37,640 nt of DNA from an uncultured Candidatus Berkelbacteria bacterium (lineage in GTDB: Bacteria; Patescibacteriota; UBA1384; CAILIB01), in the NCBI GenBank assembly GCA_903834195.1, contig CAILIB010000019.1:1-37640 (forward strand). The letters are read 5' to 3'. The notes below the pieces were generated by a model. The model ran no database searches. It saw only the letters and a list, made by a program, of their open reading frames with translations, and had not been told where the DNA came from. Shown piece after piece: positions 17,290 through 26,285 of this stretch. The stretch's first letter is position 1; each line of letters begins with the position of its first letter. The translations under genes were made by a program, and so were the position numbers.

Positions 17290-18663
17290 ATGTCAAAAAG
17301 ATCAAACCCTTGGCTCCTCCTTTTTACCGTACTATTCGGTATTCTTCTGGTCGGGATAGATCGCACAGTCACAAATCTTGCAATTCCTCACATCATCGCC
17401 CAATTCAATATTGATGCTTCTACGGCAGGATGGGCAGCAACCTCGTACATTATTACGAGCGCCGTATTTATCCCAGTTTTTGGAAAACTGGGTGACATGT
17501 ATGGCGACCGACGGATTTTCGTTGGGGGTATGATAGGCTTCATAATCACCTCAATTGTGACTGCACTAGCCTGGAACATGCCTATTTTAATTGCATTTCG
17601 CGCACTTCAGGGAGTGTGTGGTTCGGCAATTGTACCAACTGCCATGGCTGCAGTTGCAAAACAGTTCACTGAGAATTCCTCACGCGCGCAGGCTCTTGGT
17701 TTTTTGGCTACTGCTGGAGCCGGTGCCGCAACTGTTGCCCCACTTGTAGGAGGTCCACTAATCGACAATTACGGTTGGAGAAGCGTCTTTTTTATCAACT
17801 TACCTCTCGGTATTATCGCCGTAATACTTGGTATTCTCTATATCCGCAATGATCGCGTCGAAGCCAAACACTCCTTCGATATCATTGGCTCTATCCTATT
17901 AGGCCTCTCATTATCTGGTCTTGTACTTGTAATCGATCGAGGAAGTGCCTGGGGATGGACCTCACTGGGCTCAATTATTTGCTACATAGGCAGCGTCTGC
18001 TTTTTTGCCTTATTCGTCTATGAACAAGGCCGCGCTGCCGATCCTATTATTGATCTTACGCTGTTCAAAAATACGACAACCAGCGGCGCACTAGCGACCT
18101 CCTTCTTTGTTGGCATGTCGCTATACAGCGTAACCCTATTGATCTCACTTTTTGCACAGCAAAAACTCGGCTATACAGCTACTCAAACTGGGTACCTCTA
18201 CCTACCGATGACCATTCCGCTCATTTTTCTCTCACCCGTAGGAGCTAAAATCTCCAAATTACTTCCGCCGCGCTTTGCCATTGCAATTGGGGTACTTGGA
18301 GCTGCTGGGGGAATTTATCTGCTTTCACGTGCCGATATCTCACTCGGATTACGCGCTGTCGCATTTCCAATGGCCGTATTCGGTGCCTTCTGGGCAATTA
18401 CCTCAGCACCATTGAGTACTGCCATTGCGAACAGTGTGCCAAAAACCCACCTCGGTATGGTTTCTGGGTTACGCACTCTTGTACTTAGTATTGGTGGCGC
18501 CATCGGAATTGCTGTTGCAAGTAGTGTCTATGCAAGCAATGCAGCAGCTGGAGTTTCTTCTGAAACTACCTTCCACCAATTGTACGGAATATCAGCAATT
18601 GTACTCGTAATCGGTGCAGGGCTTGCACTCTTTATTAAAGAAAAGTCGAGCGATTACGCCTAA
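17290..18663 (+). CDS. MFS transporter, EmrB/QacA (DHA2)-like
   Basis: GIDRTVTNLAIPHIIAQF..WAATSYIITSAVFIPVFGKLGDMYGDRRIF. Confidence 0.92.
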   Translation: MSKRSNPWLLLFTVLFGILLVGIDRTVTNLAIPHIIAQFNIDASTAGWAATSYIITSAVFIPVFGKLGDMYGDRRIFVGGMIGFIITSIVTALAWNMPILIAFRALQGVCGSAIVPTAMAAVAKQFTENSSRAQALGFLATAGAGAATVAPLVGGPLIDNYGWRSVFFINLPLGIIAVILGILYIRNDRVEAKHSFDIIGSILLGLSLSGLVLVIDRGSAWGWTSLGSIICYIGSVCFFALFVYEQGRAADPIIDLTLFKNTTTSGALATSFFVGMSLYSVTLLISLFAQQKLGYTATQTGYLYLPMTIPLIFLSPVGAKISKLLPPRFAIAIGVLGAAGGIYLLSRADISLGLRAVAFPMAVFGAFWAITSAPLSTAIANSVPKTHLGMVSGLRTLVLSIGGAIGIAVASSVYASNAAAGVSSETTFHQLYGISAIVLVIGAGLALFIKEKSSDYA

Positions 18664-18671
18664 ATAAGATA

Positions 18672-20138
18672 CTAGGCGCTGTACACGCTAGAACTCGTCG
18701 TACCGCCAGTACCCGTCCAGTTAGTATGGAAAAACTCGCCGCGAGCTTTATCGGTGCGCTCATACGTATGGGCTCCAAAATAATCGCGCTGTGCCTGAAG
18801 TAAGTTAGCTGGAAGTTCAGCACTGCGGAAGCCATCATAAAATGAAAGAGCCGAACTAAAGGCTGGAACCGGAATGCCAGCCTTTACTGCAGTAGCAATT
18901 ACCGTACGCCAAGCATCTTGAGCCTCTGTCAGTACTTTAGTGAAGAATGGATCAAGCATCAGGTTCATTAGAGCTGGATCTGCATCAAATGCTTCCTTAA
19001 TTTTACTTAGGAAGCGACTTCGGATAATGCAGCCACCGCGCCACATCAGTGCAATACCGCCGTAGTTAAGTTCCCAACCATATTCTTCGGCAGCAGCTCG
19101 CATCAACATATAGCCCTGTGTATAACTTACCATTTTGGACGCATAGAGTGCCTGTCGAACCTGTTCGATAAACTGCGCTTTATCACCAGTAAATGTTAAT
19201 CGTGGACCATTCAGAACACCTGCAGCACGTACTCGCTGATCTTTAAAGGCTGAAATACAACGCGCGTAGACAGCTTCACTGATCAATGTTACTGGCTGGC
19301 CTAGTTCTGCGGAGCTAATTACTGTCCACTTTCCAGTCCCTTTTTGACCCGCCACATCGAGAATCTTATCAACCAATGGCGCACCGTCAGCGTCCTTGTA
19401 GGCAAGAATTTCGGCGGTAATTTCAATCAGGTAACTATCAAGTTCACCCTTATTCCACTCAGCAAAAACAGTAGCCATTTCATCAGCAGATAATCCAAGG
19501 TACGTTTTGAGCAGACTATACGCTTCACCAATTAGCTGCATATCTCCGTACTCAATGCCGTTGTGAACCATTTTCACATAGTGACCAGCACCACCCTGAC
19601 CTACCCATTCACAACACGGAGTTCCGTCTTCAACTTTGGCTGCAATACTCTGGAAAATTTCCTTCACAGCTGGCCATGCTGCAGGCGAACCACCTGGCAT
19701 AATAGAAGGACCACGTCGGGCACCTTCTTCACCACCGGAAACTCCAGATCCAACATACAGCAATCCTTTGGATGCCAGATATTTTTCTCGACGATCAGTA
19801 TCTGCAAAAAGTGTATTTCCCCCGTCGATAATAATATCTCCAGCTTCCAGATGGGGAATCAATTCCTCAATTGCATCATCTACAGGCTTTCCAGCCTTAA
19901 TCATAAGCATGACACGTCGAGGACTTTTCAATGTTCCTACCAATTCTTCAATGGAGTGCGTACCAATTACCTGCGTACCCTTTGCTTCGTTCTCCAGGAA
20001 ATCATCAACTTTGCTTACAGTTCGATTAAACACAGCCACAGTGTAGCCATGATCATTCATGTTGAGTACTAAATTCTGACCCATTACAGCCAGTCCAATG
20101 AGTCCAATATCTGCTTGAGGTGTGGTTTCTGTATTCAT
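18672..20138 (-). CDS. gnd: 6-phosphogluconate dehydrogenase, decarboxylating
   Basis: IGLIGLAVMGQNLVLNMNDHGYTVAVFNRT; GSGVSGGEEGARRGPSIMPGG; KMVHNGIEYGDMQLIGEAY. Confidence 0.97.
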   Translation of the reverse strand: MNTETTPQADIGLIGLAVMGQNLVLNMNDHGYTVAVFNRTVSKVDDFLENEAKGTQVIGTHSIEELVGTLKSPRRVMLMIKAGKPVDDAIEELIPHLEAGDIIIDGGNTLFADTDRREKYLASKGLLYVGSGVSGGEEGARRGPSIMPGGSPAAWPAVKEIFQSIAAKVEDGTPCCEWVGQGGAGHYVKMVHNGIEYGDMQLIGEAYSLLKTYLGLSADEMATVFAEWNKGELDSYLIEITAEILAYKDADGAPLVDKILDVAGQKGTGKWTVISSAELGQPVTLISEAVYARCISAFKDQRVRAAGVLNGPRLTFTGDKAQFIEQVRQALYASKMVSYTQGYMLMRAAAEEYGWELNYGGIALMWRGGCIIRSRFLSKIKEAFDADPALMNLMLDPFFTKVLTEAQDAWRTVIATAVKAGIPVPAFSSALSFYDGFRSAELPANLLQAQRDYFGAHTYERTDKARGEFFHTNWTGTGGTTSSSVYSA

Positions 20139-20155
20139 ATGCTCACTATACCGAA

Positions 20156-20461
20156 TCAGAGCATGAAAGTGTACCTCGGATTTTTCGCGTCAGCAAGCAT
20201 CTCTCGAATTTCGTCAGAAACTCGCTTGTCTCGCTCATCAAAATACTGTGCTACGTTTTCAAGTTTCTTCTGCTGAACTTTGGTCAGCTTCTGATAGGTA
20301 TCCTTTTTCACAACCTCCCGATCGGCATTAGCAAGCTCAGCGAGAACCTTGAGTAATTCTTGCTTCTTTTCCTCTGGAGTCAGGCTAGGAGAGAGCGATT
20401 TCAACTTCCGATTCAGTACGGTTCTGTAGCGTTCGGTTAAGTACTTCGCCTGTGTTGTCAT
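20156..20461 (-). CDS. hypothetical protein
   Basis: MTTQAKYLTERY start preceded by GGAG; overlaps the upstream gene out of frame. Confidence 0.65.
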   Translation of the reverse strand: MTTQAKYLTERYRTVLNRKLKSLSPSLTPEEKKQELLKVLAELANADREVVKKDTYQKLTKVQQKKLENVAQYFDERDKRVSDEIREMLADAKNPRYTFML

Positions 20462-21866
20462 AATATTCTCCGTCAACATTAGGTTGTGAGATTGTTATTC
20501 GTAATTCTGGTTTTCCATCAGTTCCTCGTACAGTCTCCATAGTCATCTCTGTACCTGGCCGGATTTCACCCTCCTGTTCGTCAAATTGTCCTTCTTGCCA
20601 AGCTTTGTTTGTACCATCTACTTCTATTCCGTGTATCTCGACTTCGCAAATTGCAAACTCAGTCCCTATTTCAGTTTTTACCTCATTTCTGAAAGCAGGT
20701 AAGTCACCTTGGTTTTTTACTAGGATTTCAGCGATTTTCATTTTTGTGTACTGTTCTTGGAGTGCAACCTCCAAGGCTTTCGGATGATCGGTATCTCCGC
20801 TATACATGAACTCTGCGCCTGAATCATCATCTTTGTGGTTCTCTAGTCTACCCTCTCCGGCTTTTATGTATGCCACAAGCAGTCGAGCAAACTCTTGTGT
20901 ATGTTGGGTAAATTGTTCACCTGGAGTTGCATTTGATTCAACTTTTGCCGAAATGTTCCATTGCTCTTGCTGTTCTATAGTAGGTTCTGGTTTTTCAACC
21001 TGCTGTTCTGCAACTTCTACCGCAACCGCTTGCTCTGGCTTAGGATCTTCTATTTTGAGCATTCGTGCAACTTCAGTTTTCAGTGCAGTTTGATTTTCTG
21101 GAGCTAATTTCTCAAGGCTTATTCCTACTTTTTCAAGTTTTGCTTCAATGTGGAGCTCCACCTGCTCTTCTTCGTGAACCTCGATTTTTGCAGTTTCTTG
21201 TTGTGCTATTTCTGGTGATTCAACTATGTGCGTTTCAGTTTCAAGAGCTACCTCTGGTTCATCGTGCACTTCAATTTCTGCCAAGCCAACCATTCCATCT
21301 ATTTCAGATTCAACTACTCCTACAGCTTCAGTTTGATCGTCCAAAAAAACCTCATGTTTAGCAATGAGGTCATCTTCTAGCGCTGTTAATTCTGCAGTAT
21401 TTTCTTCGAGTACTATTTTTTCTGGAGTTTCAGGTTCAGTAGCAATTCTATTCTCAATAGTGCCATGAGGATCAAATCCAACCTCATGTACCATCTTTCG
21501 AGTCGGAATAAACTGCTCTTGAGGTTTTTCAAGCGGGCTTAGTTTTTCGAGTACCGAAGGTTCTTCTGCAGTCTGTATGGCCTCAGTTACAATTTCTGTT
21601 TCAGGTTCGGCTTGAGATTCTATTGTAGGCAGAATTACTTCCGACTCTGGCTGAGTATACTGTCTGTTGAATTCAGCAAGGTCTGCATCAAGTGTTCCAT
21701 CTCGCTCTGGGAGTGCATCGTACACTTCGTCCGGTAGACCTTCGCCTATATTGAGCTGCTTAAGATCCAGATTCTCAGCCTCGAAAGATGGCTGTTGGAT
21801 TTTGGTTTCTACAGATGCTCCTGTAATTTCAGCTGAAGTGCTTGGATTTTCGAGTGTTTCTTGCAT
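20385..21866 (-). CDS. hypothetical acidic Glu/Val/Thr-rich protein
   Basis: 493-aa ORF with low-complexity acidic repeats, e.g. EIEVHDEPEVALETETHIVESPE. Confidence 0.75.
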   Translation of the reverse strand: MQETLENPSTSAEITGASVETKIQQPSFEAENLDLKQLNIGEGLPDEVYDALPERDGTLDADLAEFNRQYTQPESEVILPTIESQAEPETEIVTEAIQTAEEPSVLEKLSPLEKPQEQFIPTRKMVHEVGFDPHGTIENRIATEPETPEKIVLEENTAELTALEDDLIAKHEVFLDDQTEAVGVVESEIDGMVGLAEIEVHDEPEVALETETHIVESPEIAQQETAKIEVHEEEQVELHIEAKLEKVGISLEKLAPENQTALKTEVARMLKIEDPKPEQAVAVEVAEQQVEKPEPTIEQQEQWNISAKVESNATPGEQFTQHTQEFARLLVAYIKAGEGRLENHKDDDSGAEFMYSGDTDHPKALEVALQEQYTKMKIAEILVKNQGDLPAFRNEVKTEIGTEFAICEVEIHGIEVDGTNKAWQEGQFDEQEGEIRPGTEMTMETVRGTDGKPELRITISQPNVDGEYYDNTGEVLNRTLQNRTESEVEIALS

Positions 21867-21943
21867 GTATGTTGTTACGCGATGCTCAAATCGCTGTTAC
21901 AGTAGCAGGTTTTCCTATTTTTGTCTAGTAGCTATAATCTCAC

Positions 21944-23113
21944 TCAAAAAATGGCTTTTTTCGAATGTTTAAACGATCCGCGTAGCAAAAATACTGTTGG
22001 TATTATTAAAATTTGAAACAAGAGAAGTGCGTGTGCCGCTGAAAATCGGTCTGCTAGAAGACCTATTACAATAGCCATTATACCGTAGAATACACTTCCG
22101 AGGAGAGAATTTAATGACCCCATTGTTGCACGATGCTCGCTACTAAATTCTTCTTGAAAAATTTTTGCCTCAGCAACTTGGTACGGTCCAAAAAGTGCAC
22201 CACTGAGGACAACTAGAATTGGAGAAACTACACTAGGAAACGCAAAGGCAAGAATATTCACTACTCTATCAACCCAAAAGTCGACAAAGAGTGTTCGTGC
22301 CTCGCCAAGTTTTTTCACAATTCGATCACCAAATACAAAACTAAAATAGACGATCAATTTATTAAATGCATTAACAATACCGAGGAGCCAACTTGGAATT
22401 ACAGTTGCGTAAAATGCAGGTAAGAAAGAGTATGAACTTTCCCCTAAACCTCCTGATATAATCGAGAAAAGACTAAACAGGCGCAAGCGTTTATTCGTGA
22501 TAAACAAGCGAGTTGCTTCACGTAAATGCGCGAATGGATTCTCAACCGTTACACCATGCGTCCGAGTATTTGGAATGAATACACTAATAATGAGACCAAC
22601 CAAAAACGGTAACACGCTAAGCCATGCTAAAAGCGTAAATGAATACTGAAGGAGAAAACCACCGAGTACGGCCGAAACCCCCATTGAAATTTGTACCCAA
22701 GAATTCATCTTTCCATATACGTGGCCATACGATTCTTTTTCCCCTGATTGTTCCATGACCTCGTATAATAATGCGTCATTATTTCCACTGTATAATGCCT
22801 GGCACAACCCCATTAATGTCGCACCTATAAGCAGTGATGCATATCCCAGCCCTGTAGCGTAAGAAATTGCTCCGAGTAAGGCAGCTACTGTACCTGCAAC
22901 CAACACTCGTTGTCGGCCCCATAGGTCGGAGAGAATTCCTGTTGGAAGCTCGAATAGTGATGAACTGATTAATAGTACTGTATATACACTTCCTGCAAGT
23001 GCGTAACTTCCGCTTACATGCGCAAAGAAAAGTACTACTACTGGTCCCATTGGGACGAATGTAATTGCACTATTGAACCAGGTAATTAACTTGACTGTTC
23101 GGGTATGCGACAT
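21944..23113 (-). CDS. MFS transporter
   Basis: SSSLFELPTGILSDLWGRQRVLVAGTVAALLGAISYATG. Confidence 0.88.
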   Translation of the reverse strand: MSHTRTVKLITWFNSAITFVPMGPVVVLFFAHVSGSYALAGSVYTVLLISSSLFELPTGILSDLWGRQRVLVAGTVAALLGAISYATGLGYASLLIGATLMGLCQALYSGNNDALLYEVMEQSGEKESYGHVYGKMNSWVQISMGVSAVLGGFLLQYSFTLLAWLSVLPFLVGLIISVFIPNTRTHGVTVENPFAHLREATRLFITNKRLRLFSLFSIISGGLGESSYSFLPAFYATVIPSWLLGIVNAFNKLIVYFSFVFGDRIVKKLGEARTLFVDFWVDRVVNILAFAFPSVVSPILVVLSGALFGPYQVAEAKIFQEEFSSEHRATMGSLNSLLGSVFYGIMAIVIGLLADRFSAAHALLLFQILIIPTVFLLRGSFKHSKKAIF

Positions 23114-23273
23114 ATGTTTACTATATCGTTTTTTGACTGATTTTAATTTATTAACTGGCTCTAAAAGGCAAAATCTGTTATTATTTCGTCTGTTCTACCA
23201 ATTTCTTCGATATCAATTCCTCGTTCGCTCACATTCGGACAAGCTAGCTTGTCTAAGTACACCTGTTCGTCCC

Positions 23274-23319
23274 CGATATCTACGATATCGTGTACACTCG
23301 TCCGATATCTACGATATCG
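23274..23319 (+). repeat. two tandem copies of CGATATC-TAC-GATATCG upstream of tRNA-Arg(TCT)
   Basis: hairpins at 23274-23290 and 23303-23319, each preceded by a CGTCC tRNA-5'-end-like sequence. Confidence 0.85.
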
Positions 23320-23376
23320 ATTCCTCGTTCGCTCAACAAAAATGTAAGCTAGCTTCCATTTTTGTCTCACTCACTC

Positions 23377-23453
23377 GTCCCGATAGCTCAGATGGATAGA
23401 GCGGAAGCCTTCTAAGCTTCAGGTCGCTGGTTCAATTCCAGCTCGGGACACCA
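23377..23453 (+). tRNA. tRNA-Arg(TCT)
   Basis: GTCCCGA/TCGGGAC acceptor, loop CTTCTAA, encoded CCA. Confidence 0.95.
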
Positions 23454-23455
23454 GT

Positions 23456-23491
23456 AAAATAGCAGCCTCAAAAAATGGGCTGCTATTTTAC
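23456..23491 (+). terminator. intrinsic terminator after tRNA-Arg(TCT)
   Basis: TAAAATAGCAGCC..GGCTGCTATTTTA. Confidence 0.75.
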
Positions 23492-23554
23492 TTGCGGCAG
23501 TACTTTACCGAGCGTATATTCACGATATATTCACATTTCTTCACACATCATCAT

Positions 23555-24118
23555 ATGGCTAAAATGTACCGCGAAGTTGAAGTTAAATATCCACTGAAAA
23601 ATCCAGATCATGTTCGAGAAGTTCTTACCAAACTTGAGGCAAAAAGTACGAGCAAAGCTCAAACCCAAGAAGACACTTACTACGTTCCTGCTCATCGTAA
23701 TTTCTTAGAGCCAGACATTGTTTCTGAGTGGCTTAGAATTCGGATTACTCCGAAGAAGTGTTCGATCAACTACAAGCTTTGGCTACCTTTTGGGTCTGAA
23801 AAACCAACCCACTGTGATGAGTATGAGACAGAAGTTGAGAATCCAGAAGCACTTGAAATGATTTTAATGTCACTAAATATGACTAAAATCGTTACTGTAA
23901 AAAAGGAGCGCTCAACTTGGCTCTATAAAGATATTGAGATTGCACTTGATACGGTTGAGGGATTGGGGACGTTTATTGAACTTGAAGGAAAATCTGATTC
24001 TGAGGACGTGTCAGCGGTGTATGAGGTTCTGCAAAAAATGAAAGATATTCTTGAGGCTGACACGCTTGAGCAGGACTATCGCGGGTATCCGTACCAGCTT
24101 TTGCATCGTTCAAAATAA
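23555..24118 (+). CDS. CYTH domain / class IV adenylate cyclase-like protein
   Basis: MYREVEVKYPLKN.. EVEVK motif, RIRIT, ERSTWLYKDIEIALDTVEGLGTFIELEG. Confidence 0.88.
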   Translation: MAKMYREVEVKYPLKNPDHVREVLTKLEAKSTSKAQTQEDTYYVPAHRNFLEPDIVSEWLRIRITPKKCSINYKLWLPFGSEKPTHCDEYETEVENPEALEMILMSLNMTKIVTVKKERSTWLYKDIEIALDTVEGLGTFIELEGKSDSEDVSAVYEVLQKMKDILEADTLEQDYRGYPYQLLHRSK

Positions 24119-24268
24119 ATGGGTTGTAACTACTAGAAATACCTGGTTTGATGTGGTAGTATAACGAGCGAGCAAAAAGAGCGCTTTTTGAGTTCTTTTT
24201 ATAATATTTATATCGAATGCACTCGGGTCAATGTTACTACTTCACAATTCCGAGAACATAGTCGGGTC

Positions 24269-24293
24269 AATCTTTTTCCTACGGAAAAAGATT
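24269..24293 (+). repeat. leader hairpin AATCTTTTTCC-TAC-GGAAAAAGATT upstream of tRNA-Lys
   Basis: 11-bp perfect stem with TAC loop. Confidence 0.8.
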
Positions 24294-24347
24294 ATACCCT
24301 CGCTCGCTCACATTCGACAAGTAAACTTGTCTCATGTTCGCTCACTC

Positions 24348-24422
24348 GGGTCTATAGCTCAATGGTAGAGCAGTGCCCTCTTAAGGCATTGGTTCTGAGT
24401 TCGAATCTCAGTGGACCCACCA
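24348..24422 (+). tRNA. tRNA-Lys(CTT)
   Basis: GGGTCTA/TGGACCC acceptor, loop CTCTTAA, TTCGAAT T-loop, encoded CCA. Confidence 0.93.
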
Positions 24423-24447
24423 AAAAATCATTACAAATCATCAGTTC

Positions 24448-24981
24448 ATGCGTCACTCATTGAAGTTCACTGCAGCGTTTCTGTTTTCAATTTTGGTTCG
24501 CCTGATTCCCTTTCGACCTGCAAATGTGGAACCGCTCATGGGTACCCTTATGCCATTTGGAAGCAAGTTCAACGTTTTTAGTAACGTCGCACTCACCATG
24601 GGAAGCATGCTGATTTACGACAAATTAACTGCATTTGGTAGCTGGAGTTGGGAAACCGCTATTACCTACGGAATCGTTGCCGCAGCCGCATCACTGTACT
24701 TCAAGCGTTTTACTCCGTCTCGCACGCACTACGCCGGGTTCGCAGTTGTTGCCACGTTATTCTACGATTTTGTTACCGGACCACTTTTACCATCACTGCT
24801 CCATAACGGAAACTTTACCACTCTCGCCGTTGCACAGATTCCATTTACGATTAGTCACCTCTGCGGAAATGTAATTGTCGCCGTGGTACTCAGCCCGATC
24901 ATTCAAAAATACATTGTCGAAAATCCTAACTGGGAGTTCTCATTCAACCCAGTCAAGGATACAAAAAAATCTGCAGCCTGA
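24448..24981 (+). CDS. multi-pass membrane protein, possibly ECF S-component-like
   Basis: RLIPFRPANVEPLMGTLMPFG then several TM segments. Confidence 0.65.
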   Translation: MRHSLKFTAAFLFSILVRLIPFRPANVEPLMGTLMPFGSKFNVFSNVALTMGSMLIYDKLTAFGSWSWETAITYGIVAAAASLYFKRFTPSRTHYAGFAVVATLFYDFVTGPLLPSLLHNGNFTTLAVAQIPFTISHLCGNVIVAVVLSPIIQKYIVENPNWEFSFNPVKDTKKSAA

Positions 24982-24998
24982 GCCTGCAGATTTTTTGT
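24962..24998. terminator. bidirectional terminator between convergent genes
   Basis: AAAAAAATCTGCAG..CTGCAGATTTTTTG. Confidence 0.8.
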
Positions 24999-25005
24999 TT
25001 CTCTG

Positions 25006-25371
25006 TTATAGGGAAGCGTACTTGAACGAAAGCTGCTCACCATCTTTTGACTGGTACGCACCAGCACCAACACTTGCATCAACACCATTTACTTGGAATT
25101 CCCAATAGTGAGTTGAATCTGCAGCCCGACCATTAATTGTGGTCACTTCTTCACCGAAGCTGTATGTTTTTGTTACAACTGTGTATTTTGCCTCTAAAAG
25201 CTGGAGGGCAGTTTTACCAGCCTGACCTTGCACAGTGGCAACATCAACTGGGGTCGCACTTACAGCTGTAGTAGGTGCTGTATCTGAATTATGACGACTA
25301 ACAAGTACTCCTGTTACTCCGCCCGCCAAAACGAGAATAACAACTATAGGAAGAAGAAAACGATTCTTCAT
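25006..25371 (-). CDS. DUF4430 domain membrane-anchored protein
   Basis: signal/TM N-terminus; TALQLLEAKYTVVTKTYSFGEEVTTINGRAADSTHYWEFQVNGVDASVGAGAYQSKDGEQLSFKY. Confidence 0.85.
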   Translation of the reverse strand: MKNRFLLPIVVILVLAGGVTGVLVSRHNSDTAPTTAVSATPVDVATVQGQAGKTALQLLEAKYTVVTKTYSFGEEVTTINGRAADSTHYWEFQVNGVDASVGAGAYQSKDGEQLSFKYASL

Positions 25372-25467
25372 ACGGGTATAAAAATATCCACCGCGAGCAC
25401 GGCAGATTAACTGTTAAATTTCCTGCTCGGGAATGATCGGAAGAAATTCATACTTTATATGAATTTA

Positions 25468-25590
25468 TCTTCAGCACGGGTGGTAATCTGGCTAATGGGC
25501 GAACCCAATTACAGTAGCGGCACTGCGGTCGATTTGAACGACACTTCCCCACACTTCGTCTTAGGAACGAAGCTAAACGTACTTCAGTAA
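25468..25590 (-). promoter_or_regulatory. cobalamin riboswitch-like leader upstream of the DUF4430 gene
   Basis: minus strand GGGGAAGTGTCGTTCAAATCGACCGCAGTGCCGCTACTGTAATTGGG..CCCATTAGCCAGATTACCACCC resembles the conserved core (GCxACTGTAA, GCCAGA). Confidence 0.78.
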
Positions 25591-25751
25591 TGTGAATGAT
25601 CTATTAACACTCTAGCAGGCTTTATGAGATTGGCAAATCTGTAATTATCTGCTAATGTATGTAGCGTTACGCAATAGAAAATTTTTTTTATGTGCGAAGC
25701 AATGTTGTAATACTATTTACGAACATAAACCGAACGTGCTACATTAACAAT

Positions 25752-26186
25752 ATGAAGGAATGCAGCCGCTGCAAATTGATTAAGGTTGACTCTGCTTTTT
25801 CGTACAAAGACAAAAGCAAAGGTTCACTAAATCCATATTGTCGCGAATGTAATCAAGAATACCAAAAGAGACACTATCTTCTGAACCGTGAATACTATGC
25901 TCATAAAAGAGATGTGTACAACAATAGTGTTTTGACAAGCAACCGTAAAAAAGTAATCGAATTTTTACAAACTCACCCATGCACTGATTGTGGTGAAAGC
26001 GATATTCTTGTACTTGAATTTGATCATGTACGAGGTGAAAAGAGAGAAGCAATATCAAATCTACTTACCAAATCAGCATCATGGAAATCAATTTCTACTG
26101 AAATAGAAAAGTGTGAAGTCCGTTGTGCAAATTGCCATAAGCGCAGAACTGCAAAACAGTTTGGTTGGTATAAATCGATTAACTAA
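25752..26186 (+). CDS. HNH endonuclease-like protein
   Basis: CSRCKL..CRECN zinc motif; PCTDCGESDILVLEFDHVRGEK..CEVRCANCHKRRTAKQ. Confidence 0.85.
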   Translation: MKECSRCKLIKVDSAFSYKDKSKGSLNPYCRECNQEYQKRHYLLNREYYAHKRDVYNNSVLTSNRKKVIEFLQTHPCTDCGESDILVLEFDHVRGEKREAISNLLTKSASWKSISTEIEKCEVRCANCHKRRTAKQFGWYKSIN

Positions 26187-26210
26187 TAATTTCCTTCATA
26201 AACTGTACTT

Positions 26211-26285
26211 GGTGCCATCATCTATCGGTTAGGATACCTCCCTTTCACGGAGGAAAGAGGGGTTCGACTCCCCTTGGCACTACCA
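26211..26285 (+). tRNA. tRNA-Glu(TTC), attachment site of an integrative element
   Basis: loop CTTTCAC, GGGGTTCGACTCCCC T-arm, encoded CCA. Confidence 0.94.

Noticed and set aside
18672-20138. Long ORFs opposite gnd (19563-20072, 19636-20046)
   Set aside because: Shadow ORFs of a highly conserved gene
20605-21972. Plus-strand ORFs opposite the acidic protein
   Set aside because: Compositional mirror of the Glu/Val-rich gene (Ser/Leu/Phe-rich), no start context
23161-23399. Short ORFs 23073-23399 and 23161-23370
   Set aside because: They translate the repetitive palindromic leader of tRNA-Arg(TCT)
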